DNA from: DATJJW01 sp035491935
GTDB taxonomy: Bacteria; Pseudomonadota; Alphaproteobacteria; ATCC43930; CGMCC-115725
NCBI GenBank assembly: GCA_035491935.1
Contig: DATJJW010000167.1
Location: 1-7,989 of the forward strand
Length of the DNA: 7,989 bases
Direction of reading: 5' to 3'
The translations under genes and the position numbers were made by a program. Below, piece after piece: positions 1 through 5,792 of the stretch (positions are counted from its first letter, which is position 1; each line of letters opens with the position of its first letter). The notes under the pieces are model-generated. The model was not told the origin of the DNA and did no database searches. It saw only the letters and a list, made by a program, of their open reading frames with translations.

Positions 1-48
1 GGCTGCGGATTGACCGCGGGCTAGCCCGCCCCACCGCGCCTTCGATCC

Positions 49-133
49 CTACGAATGGGCGAGGCGTATACGCAGGCGTGGGGCGGCGAAATCGAGGAAG
101 GCGCGCAGCTTGCGCGGCACGCGCCGGCCGCGG
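49..133 (-). pseudogene. 3' remnant of a lost LysR-family paralogue
   Basis: On the minus strand this stretch encodes GRRVPRKLRAFLDFAAPRLR followed by IRLAHS and a TAG stop at 49-51. It matches the last 26 or so residues of the intact LysR gene just upstream (182-1081) except for one Thr-to-Ile change. Nothing upstream in this frame resembles a LysR body: residues before GRRVP are low-complexity and run into the stop region of the intact gene, which is in another frame (offset 133 bp, not a multiple of three). Of ten base differences to the intact copy, eight fall at third codon positions, so the piece diverged while still coding for protein and lost its 5' part later. I infer that it is a non-functional relic of a tandem paralogue. 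A short in-place duplication is the alternative but explains the synonymous pattern poorly. Confidence 0.7.
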
Positions 134-266
134 AAAGGCGCTGCTGGACGGCCGCCCCAATAGACTGCCGCCGGAGTAGGCTTATGAATGCGCCAGCCGC
201 GTGCGCAGACGTGGGGCGGCGAAATCGAGGAAGGCGCGCAGCTTGCGCGGTACGCGCCGTCCGCTG
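53..266. repeat. Imperfect direct repeat, two 81-bp copies (53-133 and 186-266)
   Basis: The two copies are collinear at an offset of 133 bp with ten mismatches in 81 bp. An uninterrupted identical core of 41 bp lies at 77-117 and 210-250. Mismatches are at 58, 61, 64, 67, 68, 70, 76, 118, 127 and 132 of the first copy. Both copies encode the C-terminus of a LysR-type regulator on the minus strand. The identical core could support recombination that removes the 133 bp between the copies. Confidence 0.85.
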
Positions 267-1081
267 GTATGCACCAGATGCACCGGCATCGGCTCCGGCT
301 CGTATTCCTTGAGCACGCGGACCAGCCGGCCATCGTCGAAATAGGGCATGGCGAGATCGGAAGGCAGGCGTGAGACGCCCAACCCGTCCAGTGTCGCATC
401 CAGCGCCGCAAGCGGCGTGTTGGTGATCATGCGCGAGCGCATGCCGACCGTCTCGAAGCCCTTGTCCGACGGGAAATTCCAGCCCAACGCCGCGATCGGC
501 CCGTCATAGGTGATGGCGTCGCATCGCGCGAGGTCGGAGGGCCTCGCCGGCATCAATGTACGCGCGAAATAATCCGGGCTGCCGCAGATGACGCGGTTGA
601 CCAGCCCGACCTGCGTCGCGATCAGGCTGCTGTCGGCCAGCTCGCCGATGCGCAGCGCCACGTCGATATGCTCCTCGAACAGGTTCAGCCGCTGGTCGAC
701 CAGGATCAGCCGGGCATTGATGTCGGGGTATGTCCTCAGGAATTCCGACACGATCGGCAAGAGATGCACCCGACCGAAGATCGGCGTGGCGGTGATCGAC
801 AGCTCGCCCTTGGGCTCGGCATATTCGCCGGTCGCCGTCCGCTCCGCCTCGCTGATGTCCTCCAGGATGCGCCGGCAGGCGGCGACATAGGTCTGCCCGG
901 CCTCGGTCAGGGTCACCTGACGGCTCGACCGGTTGAGCAGCCGGGTCTTGAGATGCGCCTCCAGATCGGAGATACGCCGGCTGACTGTCGCCAGCGGTGC
1001 CCGGAGCTGCCGTGCCGCGGCCGAGAGATTGCCGGCCTCAACCACGGCGAGCAGCACGCCCATTGATTCCAATCGATCCAT
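182..1081 (-). CDS. LysR-type transcriptional regulator
   Basis: This is a full-length LysR-type DNA-binding regulator of 299 residues, the usual size for the family. A winged helix-turn-helix occupies residues 1-60, with the HTH around 18-40 (NLSAAARQLRAPLATVSRRI) and the conserved RLLNRSSRQVTLTEAG segment after it. A linker helix leads to the LysR substrate-binding domain at about 92-295, which starts at GELSITATPIFGR. The start at 1081 is preceded on the minus strand by GGAAG four bases before ATG. The sequence resembles the large AaeR/DsdC/CrgA-like subgroup, but the inducer and targets cannot be read from it. LysR regulators often control a divergent neighbour; the only gene facing it is the small ORF at 1234. 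A short inverted repeat, GAAAG-TTT-CTTTC at 1099-1111, lies just upstream and could be part of an autoregulatory site. A remnant of a paralogue lies directly downstream. Confidence 0.93.
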   Translation of the reverse strand: MDRLESMGVLLAVVEAGNLSAAARQLRAPLATVSRRISDLEAHLKTRLLNRSSRQVTLTEAGQTYVAACRRILEDISEAERTATGEYAEPKGELSITATPIFGRVHLLPIVSEFLRTYPDINARLILVDQRLNLFEEHIDVALRIGELADSSLIATQVGLVNRVICGSPDYFARTLMPARPSDLARCDAITYDGPIAALGWNFPSDKGFETVGMRSRMITNTPLAALDATLDGLGVSRLPSDLAMPYFDDGRLVRVLKEYEPEPMPVHLVHTSGRRVPRKLRAFLDFAAPRLRTRLAHS

Positions 1082-1098
1082 GACGCTTCCATTTTTCG

Positions 1099-1111
1099 GA
1101 AAGTTTCTTTC
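1099..1111. promoter_or_regulatory. Candidate operator in the lysR upstream region
   Basis: A 13-bp inverted repeat (GAAAG, TTT, CTTTC) lies 18-30 bp upstream of the lysR start, in an A/T-rich patch that stands out in this high-GC DNA. A second inverted repeat, AGGAAG/CTTCCT with a 7-bp spacer, lies at 1137-1155. Either could be a regulator site in the 152-bp gap between lysR and the small ORF at 1234. Short repeats like these also arise by chance, so this is weak. Confidence 0.2.
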
Positions 1112-1233
1112 TATTTACCTTGGTAGCACCTGCAAAAGGAAGAACCTACCTTCCTCCCATGGCCGATCGGTGTCGCGGCGCGAAGCCAGCCCCCGCCCTC
1201 ACCCGTTCGCTGCCAAGGAAGGGAGTTAGTGTG

Positions 1234-1416
1234 ATGACCGAATTCAACGTCCTGGGTGCCTTGGCGCTCGCCAGCATCGCCAGTTTTGCCGCCACCCAAT
1301 CCACCAATGTTCGTCCGGCGGCGGTCCGCACTGCCCAATCGGCCGATAGCCTCGACCGCTCCGCCCGCGCCAATTCCGGCCTGGAGCAGACCAATCATGA
1401 AACCATCAAGTATTAG
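1234..1416 (+). CDS. Small hypothetical protein with hydrophobic N-terminus (60 aa)
   Basis: A 60-codon frame starts at ATG 1234, eight bases after a strong ribosome-binding site (AAGGAAGGGAG, 1215-1225), and ends at TAG 1414-1416. GTG at 1231 is a less likely start one codon earlier. Residues 5-20 (NVLGALALASIASFAA) are hydrophobic and could be a signal peptide or membrane anchor, although the N-region is acidic (MTEFN) instead of basic. The rest is polar, rich in Ala, Ser, Asn and Gln, with no cysteines and no domain I recognise. A hairpin 44 bp downstream (1460-1499) could end the transcript. The ribosome site, clean length and following hairpin support a real gene; the lack of any known family keeps the call tentative. 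Confidence 0.5.
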   Translation: MTEFNVLGALALASIASFAATQSTNVRPAAVRTAQSADSLDRSARANSGLEQTNHETIKY

Positions 1417-1459
1417 AACAGGCTGATCCGACAGCCTCCGGAACACACGGCGATCTTTC

Positions 1460-1499
1460 GGCAAAAGGCCCGTCCTTGGTTCAGGGGCGGGCCTTTGCC
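1460..1499 (+). terminator. Hairpin, likely terminator of the small ORF
   Basis: The arms AAAGGCCCG (1464-1472) and CGGGCCTTT (1488-1496) pair perfectly around a 15-base loop. Three further pairs (GGC 1460-1462 with GCC 1497-1499) extend the stem past a single bulged A. The T-run is only three bases, so termination would be moderate. The hairpin sits between the small ORF and the tRNA promoter, where a terminator is expected, and could also work in the reverse direction. Confidence 0.55.
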
Positions 1500-1567
1500 A
1501 TATGGGCCCACCGCCCACAGCAAACCGGCCATGTCCCGGATTCGCCCCCACCCGGCGCTCAGCTTCA

Positions 1568-1596
1568 TTGACAGGGCTCGGGCCGCCTTCTAGAAG
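1568..1596 (+). promoter_or_regulatory. Promoter of tRNA-Ser
   Basis: A perfect -35 TTGACA (1568-1573) is followed after exactly 17 bp by TAGAAG (1591-1596), which matches four of six bases of the -10 consensus. Transcription would start near 1603, giving a leader of about 30 bases before the tRNA. Spacing, orientation and position all fit a housekeeping sigma-70 type promoter for the tRNA gene. Confidence 0.72.
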
Positions 1597-1633
1597 AAAC
1601 GCACAAACGCCGTGTGAAAACCCACTCATCGGT

Positions 1634-1725
1634 GGAGGGGTGGCCGAGTGGCCGAAGGCGGCGGTTTGCTAAACCGTTAAACGAGTAACATCGTTTCGTG
1701 GGTTCGAATCCCATCCCCTCCGCCA
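1634..1725 (+). tRNA. tRNA-Ser(GCT)
   Basis: A class II tRNA with every element visible. The acceptor stem pairs GGAGGGG (1634-1640) with CCCCTCC (1715-1721), then discriminator G 1722 and an encoded CCA (1723-1725). The D-arm region contains TGGCCGAGTGGCCGAAGGC. The anticodon stem is 1661-1665 with 1673-1677, and the loop TTGCTAA carries anticodon GCT at 1668-1670, which reads AGC/AGT serine codons. The long variable arm AAACGA-GTAACA-TCGTTT is diagnostic of tRNA-Ser. The T arm is GTGGG-TTCGAAT-CCCAT. A T-rich run at 1733-1740 just after the gene probably ends transcription. No integrase and no second copy of the tRNA 3' end is present, so nothing here shows use as an integration site. Confidence 0.97.
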
Positions 1726-1781
1726 CCCCCCCTTCTTTTTGTCTGACTTAGCGCCCCTACAGGCTCTCGTTCAGGTTTGCT

Positions 1782-2549
1782 TCAGCCGATCTTCCGCACG
1801 GCGACCATCAGGGTGTCATAGGGCAGGCTGATCTCCGCGCGGCCCACCAACTCGGGTCTTTGCTCGATCAGCGTCCGCAACTGGCGCTCGATCTCAGCGC
1901 GCCGTTCGGGCGGCAGGACGGCAATGAAGCTGATGGAAAGAGTGCGGCCCAGGATCACATCATCCGGACTGCCGGTGTGAAGGTTGCGGGCATGGCGCTC
2001 GTCCAGGGCCGTGAATCCGGGCGCCGGAAAGACCTGGCGCCATTTGCCTGTCTGATAGCGGGGGGCATCGCTCTCATGGGGATCGATGATGGCGCCCATC
2101 GCCGCGACCCAGGGAACGCCTTCGTCCCGACCATTCCAGATCATGCCCAGCACACCACCGGGACGCAGCACGCGCCGCATCTCGGCGACGGCCTCGGGCG
2201 TGGCGAACCAATGGAAGGCCTGCGCGCATACCACGGCGTCGACGGAGGCGTCCGGCAGGCCGATCCGGTCGGCGGTGCCTCTCAAGGTTTTGATCTCCGG
2301 AAAACGGCGGGCCATCTCGGCGTGCATGGCCCCGACCGGCTCCAAGGCCGTCACCTCGGCGCCGGTCGCCAAAAGCAGTGGCAGAAACTTGCCCGTGCCC
2401 GCCCCTACCTCCAGGACAGTCTTGCCAGGACCTAGCGCGATGACATCACGGAGCCAGTCCGACGTCTCCGGCGGATATCCGGGACGTCCACGGGCGAAGG
2501 CGCCGGCGGTGGTTGCATAGCCTTCAGCGGCCGCATGATGCACGGTCAT
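1782..2549 (-). CDS. Class I SAM-dependent methyltransferase
   Basis: A soluble Rossmann-fold methyltransferase of 255 residues in the UbiE/Methyltransf_11-like group. Motif I is VLEVGAGTG at 45-53 (S-adenosylmethionine binding). The acidic end of strand 2 is VTALEP (E70), which should contact the ribose hydroxyls. The strand 4 region is DAVVCAQAFHWF (104-115), and the post-motif LRPGGVL is at 128-134. The FHWF sequence and the N-terminal YATTAGAFARGRPGYP are typical of many small-molecule methyltransferases of this group; the substrate cannot be inferred. I chose ATG 2549 because GGAGAG lies five bases before it; a GTG two codons upstream (2555) would leave no gap to that ribosome site. The gene follows the DHA2 transporter on the same strand after 72 bp, so co-transcription is plausible. 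A joint role, such as modification and export of one compound, is only a guess. Confidence 0.9.
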   Translation of the reverse strand: MTVHHAAAEGYATTAGAFARGRPGYPPETSDWLRDVIALGPGKTVLEVGAGTGKFLPLLLATGAEVTALEPVGAMHAEMARRFPEIKTLRGTADRIGLPDASVDAVVCAQAFHWFATPEAVAEMRRVLRPGGVLGMIWNGRDEGVPWVAAMGAIIDPHESDAPRYQTGKWRQVFPAPGFTALDERHARNLHTGSPDDVILGRTLSISFIAVLPPERRAEIERQLRTLIEQRPELVGRAEISLPYDTLMVAVRKIG

Positions 2550-2621
2550 GGACACTCTCCATCCGCGGGAACGGTGGGCTGATCGGCCCGGCCCGCCTCT
2601 CCAACCCCGGGGAGATTCCCC

Positions 2622-4079
2622 TTACGCGCTCTTTGTCCGAACCCGCCAAGCCAGCATCACCGGCACGACCAGGATGATCACCGTGATGGCGAACATGCCG
2701 GCGAAGGTGGCGTGGAGCGCCAGATGCAGGGCGGTGCGGATGGCGTCGCCGGAAAGCTGCCCGGCCGACCGGGTCAGGAAGAATTGCTGCAGCTTGGTGG
2801 CGGTGAGCTCGCCTGCCGCCGGCCCGTGGGCCAGGCCGTAATTCAGCACCGCGCCCAGCACGGCCGCCCCCAGCGTGCTGCCGAGGTTGCGGGCGAAGAT
2901 GTTCGAGGCGGTGGCGCTGGCCCGCTGGTTGATGCCCACCGCCGCCTGGATCAGCAGCAGGGAGCTGACGCTGACCAACCCCATGCCGAGGCCCATGACG
3001 AGTGAGCCGATCCCGGCAATGAGCGCCGTGCTGCCCGGCCCCATCACCAGGAAGACCAGCCCGCCCAGCGGGATGAGCAGGCAGCCCATCAGCATCAGCG
3101 GCCTGAGCTCGATACGCGGATATGCGCGCGCCGCCGAGGTGGCGCCGATCGGCCAGCCGACCATCAGCATGGTCAGCGCCAGGCCCGCCACCACCGGCGA
3201 GCGTTGCAGCACGGTCTGGACATACATCGGCAGGAATGTGGTCAGCGCGGTCATCGCGATACCGGTGATAAGCGCCGCGACATTGGCGGCGGCGATCGGC
3301 TGCAAGCTCCAGAGCGACAGCGAGACCATCGGGTCCGGCGCCCGGCGTTCCTGCCAGATGAACAGCGCCGTGGAGACGAGGAATACGCCGACCAGCACCC
3401 AGATCCCGGCGGTGACGTCTTCCGGACCGTTGGTCAGCGCCAGCATCAGCGCCGAGACCGCGATGGTGAACAGCACCGCGCCCAGCACGTCGATATGGCG
3501 CCGGGCACCGGTCACCGCTTCCTTGAGATAGGCGATGAATCCTGCGATGGCGGCCAGCCCCAGCGGCACGTTGATCCAGAAGATCCAGGCCCAGCCGAAA
3601 CGGGCGACGATGAGGCCGCCGGCCAAGGGCCCGATCACAGCCGAACAGGCCCAGACGCTGGCGAGCCAGCCCTGAACCTTGCCGCGTTCCTGCGGCGGAT
3701 AGAGATCGGCGATGATGGTCAGCGACACCGGCAGGATGGCGCCGGCACCCACGCCCTGGACCAGGCGGAACAGAATCATCGACGGCATCGACCAGGCGAA
3801 GCCCGCACCGATCGAGCCCAGCACGAAGATCGCGAGGCCGGTCACCATGGTCGGCTTGCGGCCCCAGACATCGGCCAGCTTGCCGAAGACCACGGTGAGG
3901 GCGGTCTGGGTCAGAAGGAAGGAAGAGAACACCCAGCTATAGAGGTGCAGGCCTCCCAGCTCCGCCACGATCTGCGGCATCGCCGTCGAGACGATGGTGG
4001 CCTCGAGCGCCACCATGAAGGAGGCGAGCATCACCGCGAAGACGATGAACGGCCGGTGGGACTGGGCATTCTCAACCAT
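2622..4079 (-). CDS. DHA2-family (EmrB/QacA-type) MFS efflux transporter
   Basis: An inner-membrane drug:H+ antiporter-like protein of 485 residues, the usual length for the 14-helix DHA2 branch of the major facilitator superfamily. TM1 (about 11-33) carries ALEATIVSTAMPQIV, with the acidic residue (E26) conserved in this family. Motif A, GKLADVWGRKP, is at 66-76 between TM2 and TM3. Motif C, GPLAGGL, the antiporter signature in TM5, is at 150-156 and is followed by FGWAWIFWINVPLG (161-174). Further hydrophobic segments continue to the C-terminus. The start is uncertain: ATG 4079 puts TM1 ten residues in, as expected, but has no clear ribosome site. ATG 4145 (507 residues) has a weak AGGG five bases upstream, and ATG 4118 lies between them. 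The extra 22 residues look unlike a normal DHA2 N-terminus. The methyltransferase follows on the same strand. Broad or compound-specific export is likely, but the substrate is unknown. Confidence 0.93.
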   Translation of the reverse strand: MVENAQSHRPFIVFAVMLASFMVALEATIVSTAMPQIVAELGGLHLYSWVFSSFLLTQTALTVVFGKLADVWGRKPTMVTGLAIFVLGSIGAGFAWSMPSMILFRLVQGVGAGAILPVSLTIIADLYPPQERGKVQGWLASVWACSAVIGPLAGGLIVARFGWAWIFWINVPLGLAAIAGFIAYLKEAVTGARRHIDVLGAVLFTIAVSALMLALTNGPEDVTAGIWVLVGVFLVSTALFIWQERRAPDPMVSLSLWSLQPIAAANVAALITGIAMTALTTFLPMYVQTVLQRSPVVAGLALTMLMVGWPIGATSAARAYPRIELRPLMLMGCLLIPLGGLVFLVMGPGSTALIAGIGSLVMGLGMGLVSVSSLLLIQAAVGINQRASATASNIFARNLGSTLGAAVLGAVLNYGLAHGPAAGELTATKLQQFFLTRSAGQLSGDAIRTALHLALHATFAGMFAITVIILVVPVMLAWRVRTKSA

Positions 4080-4117
4080 GATGCGAAAGTCTTGCCAGCC
4101 GGCCGCCCCCTCGTCCA

Positions 4118-4146
4118 TTGCCAGAACCGGGAAGGAGGGATGCAAT
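4118..4146 (+). promoter_or_regulatory. Candidate promoter of the NHL-propeller gene
   Basis: TTGCCA (4118-4123, five of six -35 bases) is followed after 17 bp by TGCAAT (4141-4146, four of six -10 bases). Transcription would begin near 4153, leaving a leader of about 125 bases before ATG 4280. It overlaps the extended 5' end that the opposite-strand transporter would have if it began at 4145, which is another reason to favour the shorter transporter. Confidence 0.35.
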
Positions 4147-4150
4147 CCCT
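4136..4150. promoter_or_regulatory. Inverted repeat in the divergent control region
   Basis: AGGGAT-GCA-ATCCCT is a perfect 15-bp inverted repeat with 6-bp arms. It lies between the start of the DHA2 transporter (4079, minus) and the propeller gene (4280, plus), across the candidate -10 box of the latter. That position would suit a repressor operator acting on either or both genes. No regulator gene adjoins it, so the binding protein is unknown. Confidence 0.35.
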
Positions 4151-4279
4151 AGCATCTTTACGCCGAACGGGCGGAGGTTCAGGATGCTTCGCTGCTTTGC
4201 GCGATGCACCCGAAGCGGGAAGACGGAAACCACCAAGAACGAGAAACGTTGGCCACAACGACGACGGAGGACCCTGGGG

Positions 4280-5692
4280 ATGCTTGCTCGCCTTCGCCTT
4301 TGCCTGCTCGGCGCTTTCGCCGCCGGGTTGATCGCTTTTTCCGGTGCCGCCCATGCCGCACCGACCGAAGCCACCCCGAAGATCCCGACCTTCAAGGTCG
4401 ACGCCAACTGGCCCCTGCCCCTGCCGGCACCGGTCGATGCCGCGGGCGTGGCCCATCCCTGGGTCACGGGCGAGGTCGGCGGCACCTGCGTCGACAAGAA
4501 CAACCACGTCTACACCTTCAACCGCGGCTGGGAGACCGGCGTGATCGTGGGCGGCAAGCTGATGGGTGCCAACCAGGGCGCCATCAGCCGGCAGGAGGCG
4601 ATCAAATCCGCCATCCCCTCGCCGCCGGTGCTGGCCTTTGACGGTGCCGGCAGGGTGGTAGCCTCATGGGGCGACCCGTCGCTGGTCAGGATCGGGCCGG
4701 AGGCCGGATATGCCGCCTATATGCCCAACGGCGCCCATGGCTGCTTCGTCGACTATAGCGGCGCCATCTGGCTCACCGGCAGCGTCGACGGCATCGTGCA
4801 GAAATACGATCCGGCAGCATCCCAGCGCAACGGCGCCCACGCCAAATACGTGCTGCAGATCGGCACCAAGGGGGATTGCGATGCCAAGCAGGCCCCGGCA
4901 TCCGGCGCCAACGCCTATAGCTCCTGTAACGAGCATGAGGATGCCAACAGCAGCCATACCAAGCTGAACGAGCCGGCCGATGTCACGGTTGACCCGAATA
5001 TCGGCCCCGTCTCGCACAAGCGGGGCGATGTCTATATCGCCGACGGCTATGGCAACCACCGCATCGTCGTCTTCGATGCGACCGGCAAATATGTCGGCCA
5101 ATGGGGCACCACCTGCAAGATCGACGGCAAGCCCGCCAACAGCGAAGCCTGCGCCCCCGGCACCTTCGGCGCCACCGGCGGCGGCCATCCGCATTGCGTC
5201 GTGATGGGCAATGACGGGCTGGTCTATGTCTGCGACCGGCCGAACAACCGCATCCAGGTCTTCGACCGGAAATGCGCGGTGCCCTCGACCCCCGCCAATC
5301 CCGAGCCGGTCTGCCAGCCGGTGCGCATCATCAACATCAACGGCTTCCAGACAGCCTCGCCCGGCAACCAGAAGGCCATCGCGCTCGGCGAGCAGCGCGC
5401 CACCGACATCGATTTCTGGCCGGTGCCGTCCGGTCCTGCCGGCAAGGCCGAGGGGCGGCAGGATCTGATGATCGATGTCGATCTCGGCAATGACAATGCC
5501 TGGCTGATGGATAAGAAGGACGGCCATGTCGTTGGCGCGCTGGGATCCTGCGGCCTCTCGCCCTGCCCCGGCCATAACGCCGGGCATTTCGCCTTCGGCC
5601 ACATGATCGCCGTCGATTCCAAGGGCGATGTCTATGTCGGCGAGACCATCACCGGGCGGCGCATCCAGAAATTCGTGCCACAGAAGAACTGA
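4280..5692 (+). CDS. Secreted NHL-repeat / six-bladed beta-propeller protein
   Basis: A 470-residue exported protein. Residues 1-26 form a Sec signal peptide (basic MLARLR, hydrophobic core, AHA-AP cleavage site), so the mature protein should be periplasmic or secreted. The mature chain has NHL-type propeller blades: GGTCVDKNNHVYTF (67-80), GCFVDYSGAIWLTGS (154-168), PADVTVDPNIG (232-242) leading into GDVYIADGYGNHRIVVFD (249-266), HCVVMGNDGLVYVCDRPNNR (305-324), and IAVDSKGDVYVGET (443-456). This layout resembles peptidylglycine alpha-amidating lyase-like and other NHL proteins, but no catalytic assignment is safe. There are twelve cysteines after the signal peptide (70, 155, 200, 216, 279, 291, 306, 318, 332, 345, 424, 429), an even number that suggests disulfides. 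Start choice: GGAGGA at 4266-4271 lies eight bases before ATG 4280 and the signal peptide begins there; the frame stays open upstream to 4118 but that part is not protein-like. It is divergent from the DHA2 transporter. Confidence 0.88.
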   Translation: MLARLRLCLLGAFAAGLIAFSGAAHAAPTEATPKIPTFKVDANWPLPLPAPVDAAGVAHPWVTGEVGGTCVDKNNHVYTFNRGWETGVIVGGKLMGANQGAISRQEAIKSAIPSPPVLAFDGAGRVVASWGDPSLVRIGPEAGYAAYMPNGAHGCFVDYSGAIWLTGSVDGIVQKYDPAASQRNGAHAKYVLQIGTKGDCDAKQAPASGANAYSSCNEHEDANSSHTKLNEPADVTVDPNIGPVSHKRGDVYIADGYGNHRIVVFDATGKYVGQWGTTCKIDGKPANSEACAPGTFGATGGGHPHCVVMGNDGLVYVCDRPNNRIQVFDRKCAVPSTPANPEPVCQPVRIININGFQTASPGNQKAIALGEQRATDIDFWPVPSGPAGKAEGRQDLMIDVDLGNDNAWLMDKKDGHVVGALGSCGLSPCPGHNAGHFAFGHMIAVDSKGDVYVGETITGRRIQKFVPQKN

Positions 5693-5742
5693 ACTCCAAT
5701 GGGCCTCCTTGACAGGAGATTGCTGTTCAGCCGACGCAGCCG

Positions 5743-5778
5743 GATAAACAGGCAAACTTGCAAGTTTGCCTGTTTATC
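5743..5778. promoter_or_regulatory. Perfect 36-bp palindrome, probable MarR operator
   Basis: The half-site GATAAACAGGCAAACTTG (5743-5760) is followed with no spacer by its exact reverse complement (5761-5778). The symmetry is 18 bp per arm. It starts 51 bp after the propeller stop codon and ends 14 bp before the marR start. Each half contains AAAC twice, 8 bp apart (5746-5749 and 5754-5757), mirrored in the other half, so two dimers might bind. MarR-family dimers bind such twofold-symmetric sites in their own promoters. The run lacks a loop and a T-tract, so it is a poor terminator for the upstream gene. Confidence 0.8.
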
Positions 5779-5788
5779 TGCATATAGG
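5758..5788 (+). promoter_or_regulatory. Candidate promoter of the marR-MFS operon (leaderless)
   Basis: TTGCAA (5758-5763) at the centre of the palindrome is followed after 17 bp by CATATA (5781-5786); TATAGG at 5783-5788 is an overlapping alternative -10 with 19 bp spacing. Either predicts a transcription start at or within a few bases of the A of the marR ATG (5793). With the -35 inside the palindrome, bound repressor would block RNA polymerase directly. Matches to consensus are only moderate. Confidence 0.4.
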
Positions 5789-5792
5789 CGGC

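Noticed and set aside
16..29. 14-bp perfect palindrome GCGGGCTAGCCCGC near the left edge
   Set aside because: It is short, GC-rich and has no loop or T-tract. It may be a weak 3' hairpin for the relic lysR transcript, but chance is as likely.
1111..1629. A 172-codon minus-strand frame covering the small ORF and the tRNA upstream region
   Set aside because: It spans the tRNA promoter, the hairpin and the small ORF, has low-complexity Gly-rich sequence, and no recognisable domain.
1417..1633. Possible SRP RNA or other structured RNA next to tRNA-Ser
   Set aside because: The conserved SRP RNA sequence around the GGAA tetraloop is absent, and the only clear structure is the 1460-1499 hairpin.
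1634..1725. tRNA-Ser as an attachment site for an integrated element
   Set aside because: No integrase gene and no second copy of the tRNA 3' end is present in the window.
2553..2555. GTG start for the methyltransferase
   Set aside because: The GGAGAG ribosome site abuts this codon directly, while ATG 2549 is at a workable distance.
3204..4331. A 375-codon plus-strand open frame across the DHA2 transporter
   Set aside because: It is rich in Arg, His, Gly and Gln with no domain and lies antisense to an unmistakable MFS gene. It would also run into the propeller gene.
5709..5714. Consensus TTGACA as -35 of the marR promoter
   Set aside because: No -10-like hexamer lies 15-19 bp downstream (the sequence there is GC-rich), so the promoter inside the palindrome fits better.
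4664..5755. A 363-codon open frame on the minus strand opposite the propeller gene
   Set aside because: It is a high-GC antisense shadow. The plus-strand frame has a signal peptide, NHL motifs and a ribosome site; the opposite frame shows low-complexity Gly/Ala/Asp/Ile sequence and no domain.
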